From contig JAYMSP010000180.1 in NCBI GenBank assembly GCA_036897095.1, forward strand, positions 1 to 64,000: a DNA stretch of 64,000 nucleotides. Direction: 5' to 3'. Under the pieces are notes generated by a model that saw nothing but the letters and a program-made list of their open reading frames with translations, was not told where the DNA came from and ran no database searches. The position numbers and the translations under genes are program-made. Positions 1-13,380 of this stretch are shown here, piece after piece. The stretch comes from Plantago elongata. Taxonomy: Eukaryota > Streptophyta > Magnoliopsida > Lamiales > Plantaginaceae. Every line of letters starts with the position of its first letter. Within the stretch, counting starts at the first letter, position 1.

Positions 1-139
1 AAAATTATAGTCTAAACATTGTTCTTTACTATGTGAGTTTTGAAAACGTAATTTTCATTAGTCATTAATAATGAAATTCTTTTTAATTAAATTTATAGTA
101 AAAAAATTCGCTACCCTTGACATATATTTCTGCGTCCGT

Positions 140-926
140 CCCTATCCATAGACTGTCGGAAGCCAAATGCCACTAAGGAGCCACTCAAGGCGTGATACCA
201 GGTTCGCGGGGCCTGTTTGAGACATAAAGTGACTTACGAAGACGACATACATGATTTGGGAACTTTGGATCAACGAACCCTTGTGGTTAAGTCATGAAGA
301 CAAGTTCCTCAAGATGACCATGGAGAAATGCATTACTGATATCGAGTTGCTTGATAGGCCAAGAGTGCATGATAGCCATAGAGAGAACAACCTGGATCGT
401 GACCGGTTTAACAACGGGGCTGAAAGTTTCATTATAGTCAATGTCCGGTCGTTGATGGAACCCTTTGGCGACTAAACGGGCTTTGTAGTGATCGATTGTG
501 CCATCCGGTTTACGTTTAATGCGAAAGACCCACTTGCAGCCAATGAGATTTGAGATTGGAGTTTGGTGGAGGGGAAACAAGATCCCATGTACCATGACAG
601 AGAAGAGCCGTAAATTCCTCAGACATAGCAGTGCGCCAACAAGGGTCAGAAGAGTGCTTGAGAAGCACATGTGGGCTCGATGTCATAGGAAGAGGGTGTT
701 TGGTTGCTAGTAATGCCTTGGGGCGAAAAGTGCCGACATGACCTCGGGTGACCATGGTGTGTGTCAGAATGGGTTGCACATACCGAGATCGGGTACGTCG
801 ACGACGTGGAGGAGGTGTGATTGTGGTGGTAGTGGTGGGTGACTGTCGGACATGAGAAACTGAACGAGCGCGAGGGGACACCCGATTAGGTGAGGGAGGA
901 GGTGTGGGTCGTGGTGATGTGGGCAA
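140..926 (-). mobile_element. Ty1/copia retrotransposon relic (pol fragment)
   Basis: Fossil of a copia-type LTR element on the minus strand. The part present runs from the low-complexity, proline- and arginine-rich linker after integrase into the first part of the reverse transcriptase. Recognisable family motifs are GCKWVFRIKRKPDGTI, YKARLVAKGFHQ, and QLDISNAFLHGHLEE. Weaker similarity to the next family segment (around FPNHV and ALSGFLVAFGF) continues toward position 140. Gag, protease, RNase H and both LTRs were not seen. It is a broken, partial copy. The still readable protein suggests moderate rather than very great age. Confidence 0.9.
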
Positions 927-929
927 TAT

Positions 930-2555
930 AGGAGATGGCGGAGGTGGTCTGAGTATAGATGTTACAATCTTAGTCTAATTCTAATACAATTAGCTAAAGG
1001 ATTCTTGTAGATCCTTATTAAGTAGTGGTGTTAGGCCCGATTGGTAGGGTTGTTCTGCATTACAAAATTAGGTTGATAGTGTATTTGGCCCACTTGAATG
1101 GAAATTTTGATCAAAATTGCACTTCAAGTTGTCCGGGATGTTTGACCGAAATGGATTTTGAAATGCACGAAATTCCTCCGAGTTATTGAAAGATGTGCGT
1201 GAAAATCCTCTGTATTCAGGTTGTACGTATATGTGTTAATTCTTAAAAAATAATTAATTTTTTTAAATATTACAAAAGATCATATTTCCCGAATACAAGT
1301 GTTAGACATGTCCACATATAAACAATTGCACAATATACTGATATAGTCTCTCATATTATATAGAAAAATCAAATATTTTGCTAAACTAGCTTGTTATTAT
1401 TTTTAAATTTTTATTTAAAATAATATTAATAATAATGCATGAAATTCGGCCGGAGATTAGTTTATTCGGTTTTGGTCAAATCCATGTCTCCGTCAGTGCT
1501 GTGGGGTTTATGCTTATTAATGGTAAAGAAACTACGAGAATCAGTTAAAGAGTACAGGATTCCATTTCAATACTGGGTTGTTCAAGATTCGGTTTTGTAA
1601 GCGAGTCTTCCCGAATTTAAGATCAATATTTGCGCCAAGTTCATCTTTAAATACTTCACTGTAATTAGGTATTAATCTGTTAGAATCTATACATAATTTA
1701 ATATATAACAACTTAATTATACATGTTGGGAGAAAATTACAGTAAACATCTGATTTTTCAATTTTTCATTGAATTGTTTGTTGTTCGTTGTTCAACTTCT
1801 ATCTGCCATCATTAATTGAGCTTGAAATCTTGTTCTTAATATGCAGCAATGGACCACCAAGGCGACCATGCTTCAGTATAATGTAATTGTTGATACTTTC
1901 AGATTCAGTGGCTGTAAAATGTGAAGGATTTTGTCAAGTTACAGTTTCTCCTGCTCATTTTCCATTTGGTTTCCTAACGAGTCGTTATTGTCCCTATAGG
2001 AGCCAAAGGTATAATTCCTCGTACGTTTATAATAGCAATCAATCTTCAATTTTGAACTATATATTGTAATACTGCTGTGTAATGATTTGTATAGTATGCA
2101 AACAAAACTGGAACTTTGAAACTTGAGTTGCCAAAGAATGTATTCTTGCTTGTATTTCAGACCAAATAATGAGGCTTGGAGTGCTCTTATTAATATCCTG
2201 ATTCTTGATCCAACCATATTTCAACAACCATATTATTGAAGACATGATTTCCTTGTTAATTATTGTTTTTCGCAGCATATATGCTTTTCTTTCTCTGATG
2301 TAGGGGGGAAAAACAACAGCTATCACGGTTTCTATGACAATCACAACATATGTAAATGTGTATAACTACAGATCGCTGAATAAATTAGGTTAATCTACTA
2401 ACTTAATATGTAGCATATCTCGGCATTTTTGCCCATGTTCTAAAACTAATTTGATAACACCACAATAATATTGCACAAATCTGTATTAATCTTTCTATAT
2501 ATACCTTGGTTGGATGGAAGAATTGCTGGAACTGCTGAAAATCTTATCATAGGTA
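930..2555. other. AT-rich intergenic stretch, no supported gene
   Basis: Lies between the copia relic and the 3' end of the TMEM135-like gene. Only short chance reading frames are present. The part next to 2555 should contain the 3'UTR and polyadenylation region of the minus-strand gene. No repeat with recognisable ends was found. Confidence 0.5.
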
Positions 2556-5500
2556 TTAAGAGTCACCTTTCTTACGGGGAGTTGTTTCATATGGTGGAAG
2601 AGGAATACCAAACACCCAATCGAGAACATTGAGGTACTTTGATCGGAAGACATCTCTTTCCATGGCATAACAGTGCATTATAACTGCTGTTGATATGCTA
2701 AATACCAAAACATCAGCTCTCTTCAACTTTTTCGACTGAGGTAAGTATCCCACATCCGCCATGCAAGTGAAGAAGCTCTCCAGTGCCCTTGCAAAACAGT
2801 ACAAGGATATTTCTATCCTTCTGCTCTTCTTCTCAATTGCTAGAGCCAGACCTGGTGGAAACTGTTTAAGACATACGTCAGTTGGCGGCCTAACAGGTCA
2901 CCACCCAATTCTACAAACACAGAACCGTATACTCGAGTATGATTTTATTCATATAGGAGGCAAAGGGTGTCTCACCGTTCCCATTACTACCATTGGGATG
3001 GTACATCTCTTGAAAATCCTGAACAGGAAGCATGTCCACATCCTATGCAAAAGACGAAGAAGAATAAGAAAAGAAAAGAAAGTGATAGTATCAGCATATA
3101 CATGATATATAAGGAAAAATCAGTAGAGAGAGTAGTTAAATAGACTTGTGCAGAACTCGTCATTAACCTTTGGATTGCAGATCTAAACACAAATTCCATT
3201 GCTTGCTCTATTCAGCATCCTTTTGGTGCCAATTCTATTACTTGCGAGTCTTTAACCTCTCATCTAGTTTGAGAACTCAGCTCTATTGCTCTTGAATCTT
3301 CTCCTCTCCCAAGGAATAATATAATTACTATATTTATTAGTTCAACTTATTTCAATGACATCTGGAGTGGTGGTACTGAATTATAAGTATTTCACATGCG
3401 TCTCAAATCATTATATAAGTAGGCAACCAAATATCTGAATACCTTCCAACTAAGGTGATTTGTAGTTACCAGTTAGAAGTGATGATCAAAAACATAACAT
3501 TCTACTCCACTTCATATAAGTGATTTGATCACACAGAAAGATTGAGCATAAAACTGAATATACTGACTTGCACATTAAATTCATGTGCATAATTTATTAA
3601 TTTAATCATCATACTGAATTTGCTTTTCTTACAGAAATGGTTGAAGCAACTCATGAGTCATGACATAAATGCTTAATGTCTTTATAGATTTAAATCATTC
3701 ATACAGCAAGCATTAGCCAATTCTTTTTTTACTCCACAACTTCAATTTCAAGGGCCACATAGTATAAATTAAATAGTCACCTACAAATTCATGCTTACCA
3801 TGAGGATGCACAATACATTGAGAGGAACAAGCTGGACCTTGCAGTGCCAAAAAGTCCTTTCCATAAAATTGTGTATGGCCTGAAAATTGTGAATTGAATT
3901 AGTACAGTAGAAACAATATGGGATGAGATGTCAGATGAGATCATGTATGAACATAATTTGTGGGAAATAAACAAACACAGAAAGTGTCAGTTAAGATTGA
4001 AATGAGACCAGAATAGAGAATCTACATTGAAATCCTTCCGGTATCTAAGTAGGGGCAAGTAATAAAGCATCAGCAGTATTTTCCCAACTCAAAAGCTGTG
4101 ATTGAAAAATCTTTATAAAGGAATATCACAGGTTATTATTCATGATATACTTTTGCGCAACAAGCCTCATAAGTCTGATATGGAAGTCACAAAAAGTCTT
4201 CATTTTCACTTTCACACGTGCATAAAATATATTTTTTTTCTCCTATAATGCAAATGATCCTCATTTCGTAAAATTATTATTCCTGTCCAAGAGTCTTCAT
4301 TTAATCTTCCCAGAAGTGTAATATAGGTGAATATTCAACATACAAAGATTGTGTGAGAGTTACACATCTAGGAAGAGGCAATAAGATATATGAATGAAAA
4401 TTATTAAAAATTAATAGAATGCATTTCCCAGGGATATTTTCTACTTCTTTTCTTGTATAAAAGGGAAACTTCTAGAGGCCACTTTAGGATTTGTTGTGAA
4501 ATATTGCTTGCCAGTACTCACCCAAGAAGTTAAACCAGACTGATGGATATTTCAGGATCTACCGATAGGACATGAACTTAGAATTCAATCCAAACCCTTA
4601 CTGTGCTTTACACGATATCTCATACACTTGAGGATCAACTATCTATTATGCATTGGCATAAAATTAGGTTACCTTTTGAGAAGACTTTGACGATGTACAA
4701 TCAGGGCAGGAATTAGGTAGACCGGAAGATAAACTGGAAGTGCTCTTTTATAGGCTTGAACAAGAAAGGAAAGGAAGTGTGTACCACAGGCTTGATTTCC
4801 ATGTACAATCTGCAAAATTGAAGTGATACCATTCGTAAATCCTTTTTAGGTTTTTGGCAGTTAAGAGTATAATAATTAAACTAGGAAGCACCAATTAGGA
4901 TAAGGGAAAGGATGCATAAATATGCCAAAATCCTAAAAAGTAGTACACAAATACATGGAGGATACACTTAATTTTATATATTTAAATTTTAAATATTATG
5001 CAATAAATATATCTAAAAGATGGACTGGGACAAAAATTTGTTGGTTCAGTTTTGTAACCTGAATCATAATAAATGTATAAATGTGGACATGTGCATCCTC
5101 TATTTTATTAATAACATACTGCTGTCATAAGACAAGGTTAGGAACTTCAGAGTCCTTAATCATGTGTACTTTTATCAGTGTCAGATATGTCAGAAAGTTA
5201 CCACATAATTCTTAATCACTCATCTATGTTTATCAGCCTGTCAAATTTATCCGGAAGTTCAACCACCATCAAGTAATAACTAATACATGAAACTTGAGAG
5301 CAAGATACTTATGTGAACAGGAGACATTTCATGCAAACTACATACCGTGCAAGGTACTTTCATTTGAGGATCCAATTTAATGTCAACGCCATTTGACTTG
5401 TAATGTTTCTCTATTGATTCCAAATCTGTGAAAGGCAGACCAGATGCAATTTCTTTAACACCATTCAGGATTGCTAAATCCTTTCCTCCGTGTTTATTGA

Positions 5501-8126
5501 GAAATGACTTATAAGATGCGGGCATACTCTCTTGCTTCAAAATATAAGCAGACCTAAACAAGAAACACATTATCAGAACTATCCATAAGAAGAATGTAAA
5601 TTTAACAAGCAAATATTAAAGCATCAACCAACATCCTAGCTCAGGTCATCTATGTATATTAGGACAATAACTAAGGGCTAGTAGTAATAGTTGTGCGGAT
5701 AAACCATACTGGGCTTTCATACTTTTCTCAAGACCTCCATGTGAAATGGGAAAAACTTTTGAGATCTACAATACAGCTTGACCACTTTCTGAAAGCACGC
5801 ACAAGATACAATAAACCTTACACTAATACTCTACATTCTAAACCAAAAAAATGAAGACTGATGGGGTGTTAACTTAAAACATAAGTACATGCTCATTATC
5901 ACCCTTGCCAAATTTTACACCTTTCAGATGAAATGAATAACTATAGTATCTCATGCCATATGAATTAACAACTGAATTTCCTGATAGAAATTAGCAATGC
6001 ATTACCCAAACATTGACACTCATTTGACATATAATGCCGATTCATCCTTTTACTTTGAACCCAATACATTAACTACAAGCACAATATCTTGTAAGAGACC
6101 TTGTATCTCTGATTGGTTAAGGAAATCTTATAGTTAATCAAATAGGAAATAATTGACAAAAGAGTTGGTCATAATTGGAAATTTTTATGAGCAGTAAAAT
6201 AGAACCCTTACAAAATTTGGGAAGAGGACAGACACATAAGGAAAATATCTCCATGTGCCCATGTAAGAGGCTTACATATACGCCCAAATCTCTTGCTCTT
6301 AATGCCACAGCGGGAGGCCAATACAGTCGCACGCGTGAGGATATATATAGCCAGGCTTGTGTGGTTTGTGTTCATGCCGGTAAGTAGCATGGACGGCCCT
6401 GCTATTGCCCCTGCCAGCAAAGCCCTCCATTTTGCAGTCCTAAATAAAAGAAATTTCAAATCTCAAAATGCTGACTAGTGAAAACAATTTGGGAAATTTA
6501 GCTCAATCTATAAGACAAATAAAAGAATAACTCCTCAGAGAAAAGATTTCAGATATAATTTGAAATGGAAAAATAAAATTAAGGGTGCAGGATCATGCCT
6601 TCGGTGACCACCCAAAGCAGCAATAACTTCATCCACTGACACAAATGTACCAGCAAATGTACCCAGAAACAATCCATATCTCACAGTGTCTTTCAATGCC
6701 AAGATCAAATCTGAACTAATTGGTGCCATCTGTGTTTTCCTGAAAATGAAAACCACTCACACTGTCATAACCACCAATGGGGGCAGCATCAATTCAATCT
6801 ATTATACATTCTCTCAAGTAGCTCAGCATCAATTAATTGATGGTTTACTGATATGCGGAGAATATTAAGCATTACTTTAATGACAATTCCCAGACCTTGA
6901 ATTCACATCCTCATACTTCCATGAAGGATATTAATATAAAGTTCCATAGTAACAACAAAACAATAGCTACAGGATATGTTCTACCAAAGACATTAACTTC
7001 CCTATTGAAATTCGAAATCACAAAACGCAATATACACTTGCCAAGGTACTTTAATAACGAAGGAATGGTATCTGTGTACTGTAGACGAAAGGACTAGATA
7101 GACTGAACCGTAGCTGATGCACTGTCTAATGTAATTTCAGAATTATATCTATTATCTCACCCAAATCTATAGAGCCAAATTCATTAACATTCTTATCTAG
7201 TTAGCATATTCACCAATGAGCTAATCAAACAACCCATTACAAGTAGATATCCAAACAACAACTGACAGAAACGGCAAAATAATAACCACACATTAAAATC
7301 TGAATCTATGAGGAAATGGAAGACATGATGCATACTTAGAAAGAGGCAACAACTGAAAACATTAACATTCCTATCTAGATAGCCTATACAACGAAAGAGC
7401 TGATCAAACCGACCGATCACAGTTCACAAGTAGCTAAAAAAACAACAGAAAAATAATAACCACACATTATAATATGAATCTATGAGGAAACGGAAGACAA
7501 TGATACATACTTAGAAAGAGGCAACAATTGAAAACATAAACATTTCCTATCTAGATAGCCTATTCATCAAAAGAGCTGATCAAACCAACCGATCACAGTT
7601 CACATGTAGCTGAATCAGCAATAGAATTACAATAACCACAAATATTAATTCAAACCGATGAAAAAAAGGATACATACTTAGAACGAGGCAAGTAATCGAA
7701 AACATTAACATTCCTATCTAGATAGCCTATTCATCAAAAGAGCTGATCAAACTGAGCGATCACAGTTCACAAGTAGCTAAAAACAGCAATATCAAAGCAA
7801 TAGCCGCAAACACAAATCCAAACTGATGAGTAAACGGAAAAAGGTGAATCATACTTAGAAATAGGTAGCATTCGGCGGCGGCGCAGACGAGTGAGGAGAG
7901 CGAAAACGGCGAGGCCGCCTTTAAGACCAGCTCCGATGGCGAAACCTTTGACGGAGGCAGTGAAGACGCGCCAAGGCTTATCGTAGTCCTGAACAGGATA
8001 GGAATCGAAGCTGAGCAAAGAGCAGGAAGACGAAGAGGAAGGCAGAGTGGAGCTTTGCGATCGGTTGCATTGCGAGCAGGTGGAATCGGTGTTGCAGGAG
8101 CATGATTCTTCTTCTCCGTCGCCCAT
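2556..8126 (-). CDS. TMEM135-like / Tim17-Tim22-Tim23-family membrane protein, 8 exons
   Basis: Exons on the minus strand, first to last: 7855-8126, 6599-6739, 6212-6439, 5346-5553, 4673-4809, 3799-3879, 2976-3042, 2556-2861. They join in phase into 1,440 nt, 479 aa. The start is the ATG at 8126, the first in a long frame. The N-terminus is Ser/Cys-rich and hydrophilic, then comes a hydrophobic glycine-rich segment (SVKGFAIGAGLKGGLAVFAL). The conserved core includes LKDTVRYGLFLGTFAGTF, AKWRALLAGAIAGPSMLL and CGIKSKRFG, followed by PLTWAHGDIFLMCLSSSQIL and ALPVYLPVYLIPALIVHRQ. The C-terminus has FFTCMADVGYLP and the family's ERDVFRSKYLNVLDWVFG. This matches plant proteins annotated as Tim17/Tim22/Tim23 family and similar to animal TMEM135, a multi-pass protein linked to mitochondrial and peroxisomal dynamics. 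Function in plants is inferred only. Intron 2 has a GC donor, and intron 1 is made of tandem repeats. Confidence 0.93.
7184..7860. repeat. Tandem array of about 175-bp units in intron 1, each carrying a copy of the splice donor
   Basis: Four diverged units share CATTCCTATCTAGATAGCC, AGAGCTGATCAAAC, GATCACAGTTCAC and CATACTTAGAA. The last motif starts at 7331, 7506, 7673 and 7850, giving spacings of 175, 167 and 177 bp. The copy at 7850 is the true exon-1/intron-1 boundary of the TMEM135-like gene on the minus strand (TTCTAA|GTATG). The other three copies are therefore duplicated donor-like sites inside the intron. Confidence 0.85.
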
Positions 8127-8956
8127 CGCCGGTGAGAGATCGTGTTGCGTTCAGGTTATTGGGATTATCGAAATGGGAATTTCCGATTGGGTATGTATTG
8201 TTAGACCGTTATTTATTTTTCGTGTTGGTCATTTAATTGTCTGTATTAGTTGTTGATTAAGCTAGGTTTTGCTATTAGTTGTAGCGGGAGAGTGACATAT
8301 CTAGGTATTTTACCAAATTTTGCACCTGTCCGGTACTAGTTTATTAGTTCGTCTGATGATAAATTCTTTAAATGTACATTGCGTATACATTTGAATCACT
8401 AGTGGGAGAAATGTGATGTACTCTTATTATTTGAGATTGTGATTAAGTTGTCCAGGACAGTGATTCATTTTGAATCCAAGTCGGATTGAGTTTGGGTTTC
8501 TTCGGATCATTTAATTCCTCTTCTTTTAGTTTTTGTCTTTCTTATCACAAATTCCGATATTGTGGAACATAATTTCAAGTTTCAAATAAAGTATGGAGTT
8601 CAATGTATAACAATAACTTCGTCATTCATAATTTAATACAACGATAGAGTTCTAACAGTGCAAAGGAAACTAACATTTGATCACCAACTCTACTGTCTAA
8701 CATGTCACAGAAATCTCCTACTGGACAAAACCTTCAACAAGTTCACCTTTACCTCTTGTAGATAACTAAAAACTACTTTCAAATTTCTTTCATGTTCCTC
8801 TTTTGTTAACATGTAGTTTGCTTAGGACTAAAATCACAAAGCAAAATGAGCCAATATTACTCCACAATTTGAACCATACTACTGCTTCATGGTTTCGGGT
8901 ATGTGTTTGGCTCCAAAACTACATTGTGGTTGGTGTCATTTTCTGCCAGCCCGTCT
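8127..8956. other. Intergenic: promoter/5'UTR side of the TMEM135-like gene and 3' flank of the BAH/agenet gene
   Basis: About 830 bp separate the two minus-strand genes. The lower-coordinate end should carry the promoter and 5'UTR of the TMEM135-like gene. The upper end should carry the 3'UTR of the BAH/agenet gene. No clear TATA box, RNA gene or transposon was identified. Confidence 0.5.
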
Positions 8957-10752
8957 TCACGATATCTCATAATCTTTCGTCTCCTGCTCAGCTGACTTGG
9001 AAGTACTTGCTGACGAATCTTTAGGCCTTTGATGTATCACAGTACTGCAACTGTTTCTTTGCACAGGTGTCGAGGTACTAGCTCCAGCACGATTAGGAAG
9101 TGGCTGAAGTTTCGACATGGGGTTTAAGATTGAAAAGTGAGAGAGAATATCACGCTTAGGCTTGATATTCACCCACTTGCCATCAATCCAATCTTTTGAC
9201 ACTCTTATGTTTTTCCTCTCAATGGTCAAGAACATCTTCTCACCTGTCATAAAACTCATACACCAGTCAGGCACAAATCTTCAAATAGACTTGCTGTAAA
9301 CGGAATCATAAGTTAGCATTTTTTTTCTTTGAATGTATGAGTACTCCCGAAGTTCATGATAATAACTTCCAGTCAGCAAGTAAAAAGACGATGCCATGTG
9401 CTTGATTTTACATAATTTTAACTCATACCAGGAAAATAAACCTGAAGATTGTTCAGTGCAGATGTCTGATATCCAATCATGACACCTTCCCACCAGCCAT
9501 TATTACAGAACACATCTACTGCAGAACCGGCCTCAAATGCTGTAGGTTCCAGTGTGTCCTTTGAAGGCCAAGGCCTGATAGATGGACGACCAACGAGTCT
9601 TGTGCCCAATTGATCTGGACTTGCTACTCTGGATGATGGAACCCATTCCTGTACAGATAACATAGATGAGTTGATATGCATTTTAAAAATCAGTAGTTCA
9701 TGCATACAATTACTTCCATACAGGTCCAAATAATGATTGACATAAACTTCTAAGGATTATAAGTGAAGGTTTCATGAAATTTGATGAACTCTAGAAAACT
9801 AGAGATGCATGCGTACCTCCAGCTTCTGAGGTCCATCAACATCCAAGACATCATAGTACTGAACCTTAAAACGCTTTTGTGCAACACTCAAGATTTTACA
9901 CCTGAACCAGCAACCTCGCATGCCACTGTCATGGCTGAGCAACTCCACATTGTCATTGACCCTAAAGCGTGACTGTGGCTCATGCACAGCAGATAGATCT
10001 CCTTGAGTCAAAGTTCGCAGTTTTTGCACCCTTTTTAAAGATGCAAGTATTGGCTGGATAGAATAGCCATGTAAGTGACTCAGAGGAAAGTCCTTAACAT
10101 TTCTGTTTGTAAGTTCTCTATGGCAAACAAAAACTTCAGCCCGTTTAAGAACCCTCAAACATTTTTCAAAATCTTTAGGGGTCAACACCGAAGCAACACC
10201 ATTGATGCACTCGGCCCTAATCCCCTGAATGTTGGATGTCATCAAAACTTCTCGATCATGTGTCTCCATGCCAGCAGGGAGATCCATGACATCCTTAGGA
10301 GACGCGAACCATCTCACTTTAACCATTTTCATGCTGTGCTGATTTTCATAGAGATCTTCCACATAGGCAACAAATTCTCTTTTTTCCTCTCCCATTACAT
10401 AGACAAAAGAACTGACCTGAAAGCCAACAGGATGTTTATGAGCAGTGCTATAGAAAGTACATAAGATAGAAAGACATGCAAGTTTTGGGCATTTCAAGGC
10501 TCACATCTATGTCGACTCCCTGTGTGCGAAAGGATGGATAATGCTTCAGTTGGTTAATACATGTCCAAGCATCTCCTTTCCACACAATATCCGAGATTCC
10601 AAGATCTGAATTTCCAGGTGACTGGGCATGATTCAGAGTCGTCTGCAAGTAAGAACAATTTTAAGACCTACATAACTATCAGCAAACACATGGATTGTGA
10701 GAATTACCTCCTTCTCTGTCATGGTTCTTTGACGATTTGAAGGACGAACCAT
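8957..10752 (-). CDS. BAH-domain plus agenet/Tudor-like protein (chromatin reader), 5' end uncertain
   Basis: Recognised exons on the minus strand: 10708-10752 (or from an acceptor at 10785), 10505-10642, 9817-10416, 9429-9648 and 8957-9243. Phases agree and give 429 aa from the ATG at 10752. A BAH domain spans roughly residues 45-190 (VSSFVYVMGEEKREFVAYVE, MVKVRWFASPKDV, VFVCHRELTNRNVKDFPL). Two agenet-like segments follow: FRVNDNVELLSHDSGMRGCW with KVQYYDVLD, and FEAGSAVDVFCNNGWWEGVM with NLQVYFPGE. The Ser/Thr-rich tail looks disordered. Plant proteins with this order are nuclear; BAH and agenet domains bind modified or unmodified histone tails, so a chromatin-reader role is likely. Relatives carry an extra N-terminal segment before the BAH domain, here seen only as a decayed exon at about 12480-12654. 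The copy may therefore be N-terminally shortened or a pseudogene. Confidence 0.75.
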
Positions 10753-13380
10753 TGGGAACACGAGATATTCTACTGATGGTGTTGTCTAAGTTACCTGGTG
10801 ACCTGGGACGATTTAATATGAAACTTTAACAGATGGTTCTTATTGTTGATAGTTGCACTTAGAAACAAAAAGTCTATTAGAAGCCAAAGGCAACTATGGC
10901 TTTCAACAGATCTAGAGGTAGAAAAGTAAAGTATCATTTCCATATTCATTGCAAATATAGTTTTAAAAAGGAAAAAAACAGAAAAATTTAACAAAATGTA
11001 ATTGAACCAGGTAAAACAACCTGTAAAAAAATTATAGTGTTGCTAGTAGACTACCTCCAAAAAATAAATATATTCTACTCAACCTCAAGGAAAAAAAAAA
11101 TGTATTAAGAAACCCATGTAAGGACTTTAATATACTTAAGCTATACATACAAGAAAGTGATCAGAGACAAATTTCAGGAAAACAAGTACTGACAAACTGA
11201 GAATCAGAGTTTAGAACTGGATTTGCAATAACTGTCAATCTTGGACTGCATTATGTGCTCAACATACCATACATGATTGGTAAATCCATTCGAATTTGTA
11301 CGAACCAATGGAGAGCATAAGTTCAAACATGTAAATAAATGTAAAAAAAAAACCACAGCCAAGATTGGAAGCAAATACTTGGATTTGAACAAATTAGATG
11401 GGTAAAATATAGCACAATCTTTACAAATTCGAAGAAAAGAGAACTGTCTTGCTTTAATTTGTTTGTGTCTCCTTATTTTACTTTCTCTTTTTAACAAGTC
11501 ATCGTTACCTTGAAATCAGTACGAAATGTGATTTCCCTACCCAAGAAGACTAGAAGTAGCGTTAAGGTTAGAAAACAAAAAATGTGAATGATTTTAATGG
11601 GGTCCAGACTTCAGAGCGTAACTCATGGAAAAACTCAGAACCTTTAAAAACAGTAAAGCTTACTCTGCAAGAAGACTTACAAGGAATATAATGCTAGAGC
11701 AAATCGCTTAGAAACTTGCCTGACACAGTAGAGAAATGGTGGTATTTAAAGTTGGGGTTGGTGAAAAGACTCTGGGTAGGGCGTTCGGTAGTCTCTTTGT
11801 CGTATACTAGTTAATGAGAATGGGCGAGAATAGTAAGAACATAAAGGATTGCGTAGGATGGGATAGGTAGGGGCCAGCGTGGTTGGTGAGGATCGACAGA
11901 TGTCAAGTGCGAGCATTAGGCTACATAGCTACGCTGTGTATTGCGTACTTCAGGGTTTTTCTCCTCAGCATTGGTTGAGTTTCCTATGTACTCCTATAAC
12001 TAATAGGGAATTTACATGTAGTTCGTACTCACAATATTGCAATGCTTAGAAACAGACAAATTACCTTATAAGTATACTTCAATTGTGACAAACAAACTGA
12101 TACTATGTTTAGGTAATATGACGTGAACTTTCAAATCACTGTTAAGCTGCATCAAAAGAGCAATACACTGACTCAGAATAAGCTCCGTTAAATTTAAAGG
12201 ACACTGCAATCTTCCGGAAAGCTAAAACAGTTGATGGATACAACAATGAAATGATATCGAAAATCCAACTTGAGAACTGACAATAAGGAAAGCTTATATA
12301 CAAATATACAATTAAAGTAATTGACATTATACTTCGATCTCCCAGAAGATCATTGGCATCCATACTGAAAGAAAGAAAGAAAGAAAGAAGCATAGGAGTG
12401 GCACATACTTGGACTAGAAAATATCAGGGCTGTAGGCAACTTATGAGCCATGAGTCCAAACACACATCAGTGGTGGTCTTCTGTAACAGAATGACCATGT
12501 GTCTCACTCTCAGCTATGCCCCAACCACATCAAGGAGAGAACTTCATACATGCATGATGTATCTAGCAGCATATAATGAAGAATGCGGCCTTCCTTTTCT
12601 GACAAGAGAACTCTCTGTTCCCATGCGTGTCGCACCTGACTCTCTACCATCCTGAAAAAAGCTGGACCTGTGGAGAGAAACTATTTTCCTTTTTGTTATC
12701 CTAGAATTAGACATGATATGCTATATATCTAAACAATGTAAATGTAATAAGGAAAATAAAGTGCTTCATTCAAGCCTTCAACCCCTTGAACTTAGGCCAA
12801 CACCCAACATGTTTCTGTACTTCCTAACTGTGCAGATTCTTCAGTGCACGTCCACCATATATGGCGAAAAGTCACCGGAGAAATGGACTTCAGAGAAATT
12901 AGCAAACAATTTGGAAGTCTGGGTAAACCTTACATTTGACAATTCAAATCATCAAAGTTACCTTTAACAACACATACCGAAGCCGGCCAACATAATCCAC
13001 AAAAAAAAATGTAAAAATAAAAAATATACCAGGAGGATATTTTGAACAGAGTAAACAAGCTAATCTTGAACCTTCAAAATATTCCTGCTAAAGTCGAAAA
13101 TGGGCTATAAATATCAAAACTAACAGTGAAAATGCAAGTTAGAAAAAGAAATAAAATACCGAAATTCCCATGATAAACATGAAAAGATGGAACCTTTCTG
13201 AAGAAAAATCTACTTTCAGCAAAGTTCCACAAAACCCATACGGACGGGTGACCGAGAATTACTTACGACAAAATACTGCACTTCATAAGGCCTTTTAAGT
13301 TCTAAGTACACAATCAGAATCTAAGTAAATCAAATAATACAATGGCTAATCTACGGAAACAATAAGGACGAAATGAGAGA
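10753..13380. other. Intergenic/possible long 5' intron region
   Basis: Apart from the decayed exon at 12480-12654, only short unsupported frames are present. A (GAAA)n tract lies at about 12366-12390, forming a pyrimidine run on the minus strand. The segment nearest 13380 is the 3' flank of ACC. No transposon with clear ends was recognised. Confidence 0.45.
12480..12654 (-). pseudogene. Decayed N-terminal exon of the BAH/agenet gene
   Basis: Minus-strand translation from the ATG at 12650 gives WEQRVLLSEKEGRILHYMLL. This resembles the N-terminal segment of plant BAH/agenet proteins, whose pattern as I recall it is W-E-x(5)-S-x-E-x-G-x-R-x(2)-HYYL. The continuation LDVVGA..LRVRHM, matching the family's LAVVGxERSVRHM, is in another frame with an in-frame TAG between its halves. 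An acceptor-like TTTTTTCAG ends at 12652. The exon lies about 1.7 kb upstream of the next recognised exon and in the right orientation. The family pattern is from memory and was not aligned. Confidence 0.5.

Noticed and set aside
12142-12393. Minus-strand frame containing MDANDLLGDRS after a pyrimidine tract
   Set aside because: A possible acceptor but no recognisable domain or conserved continuation; could not be joined to the BAH/agenet gene.
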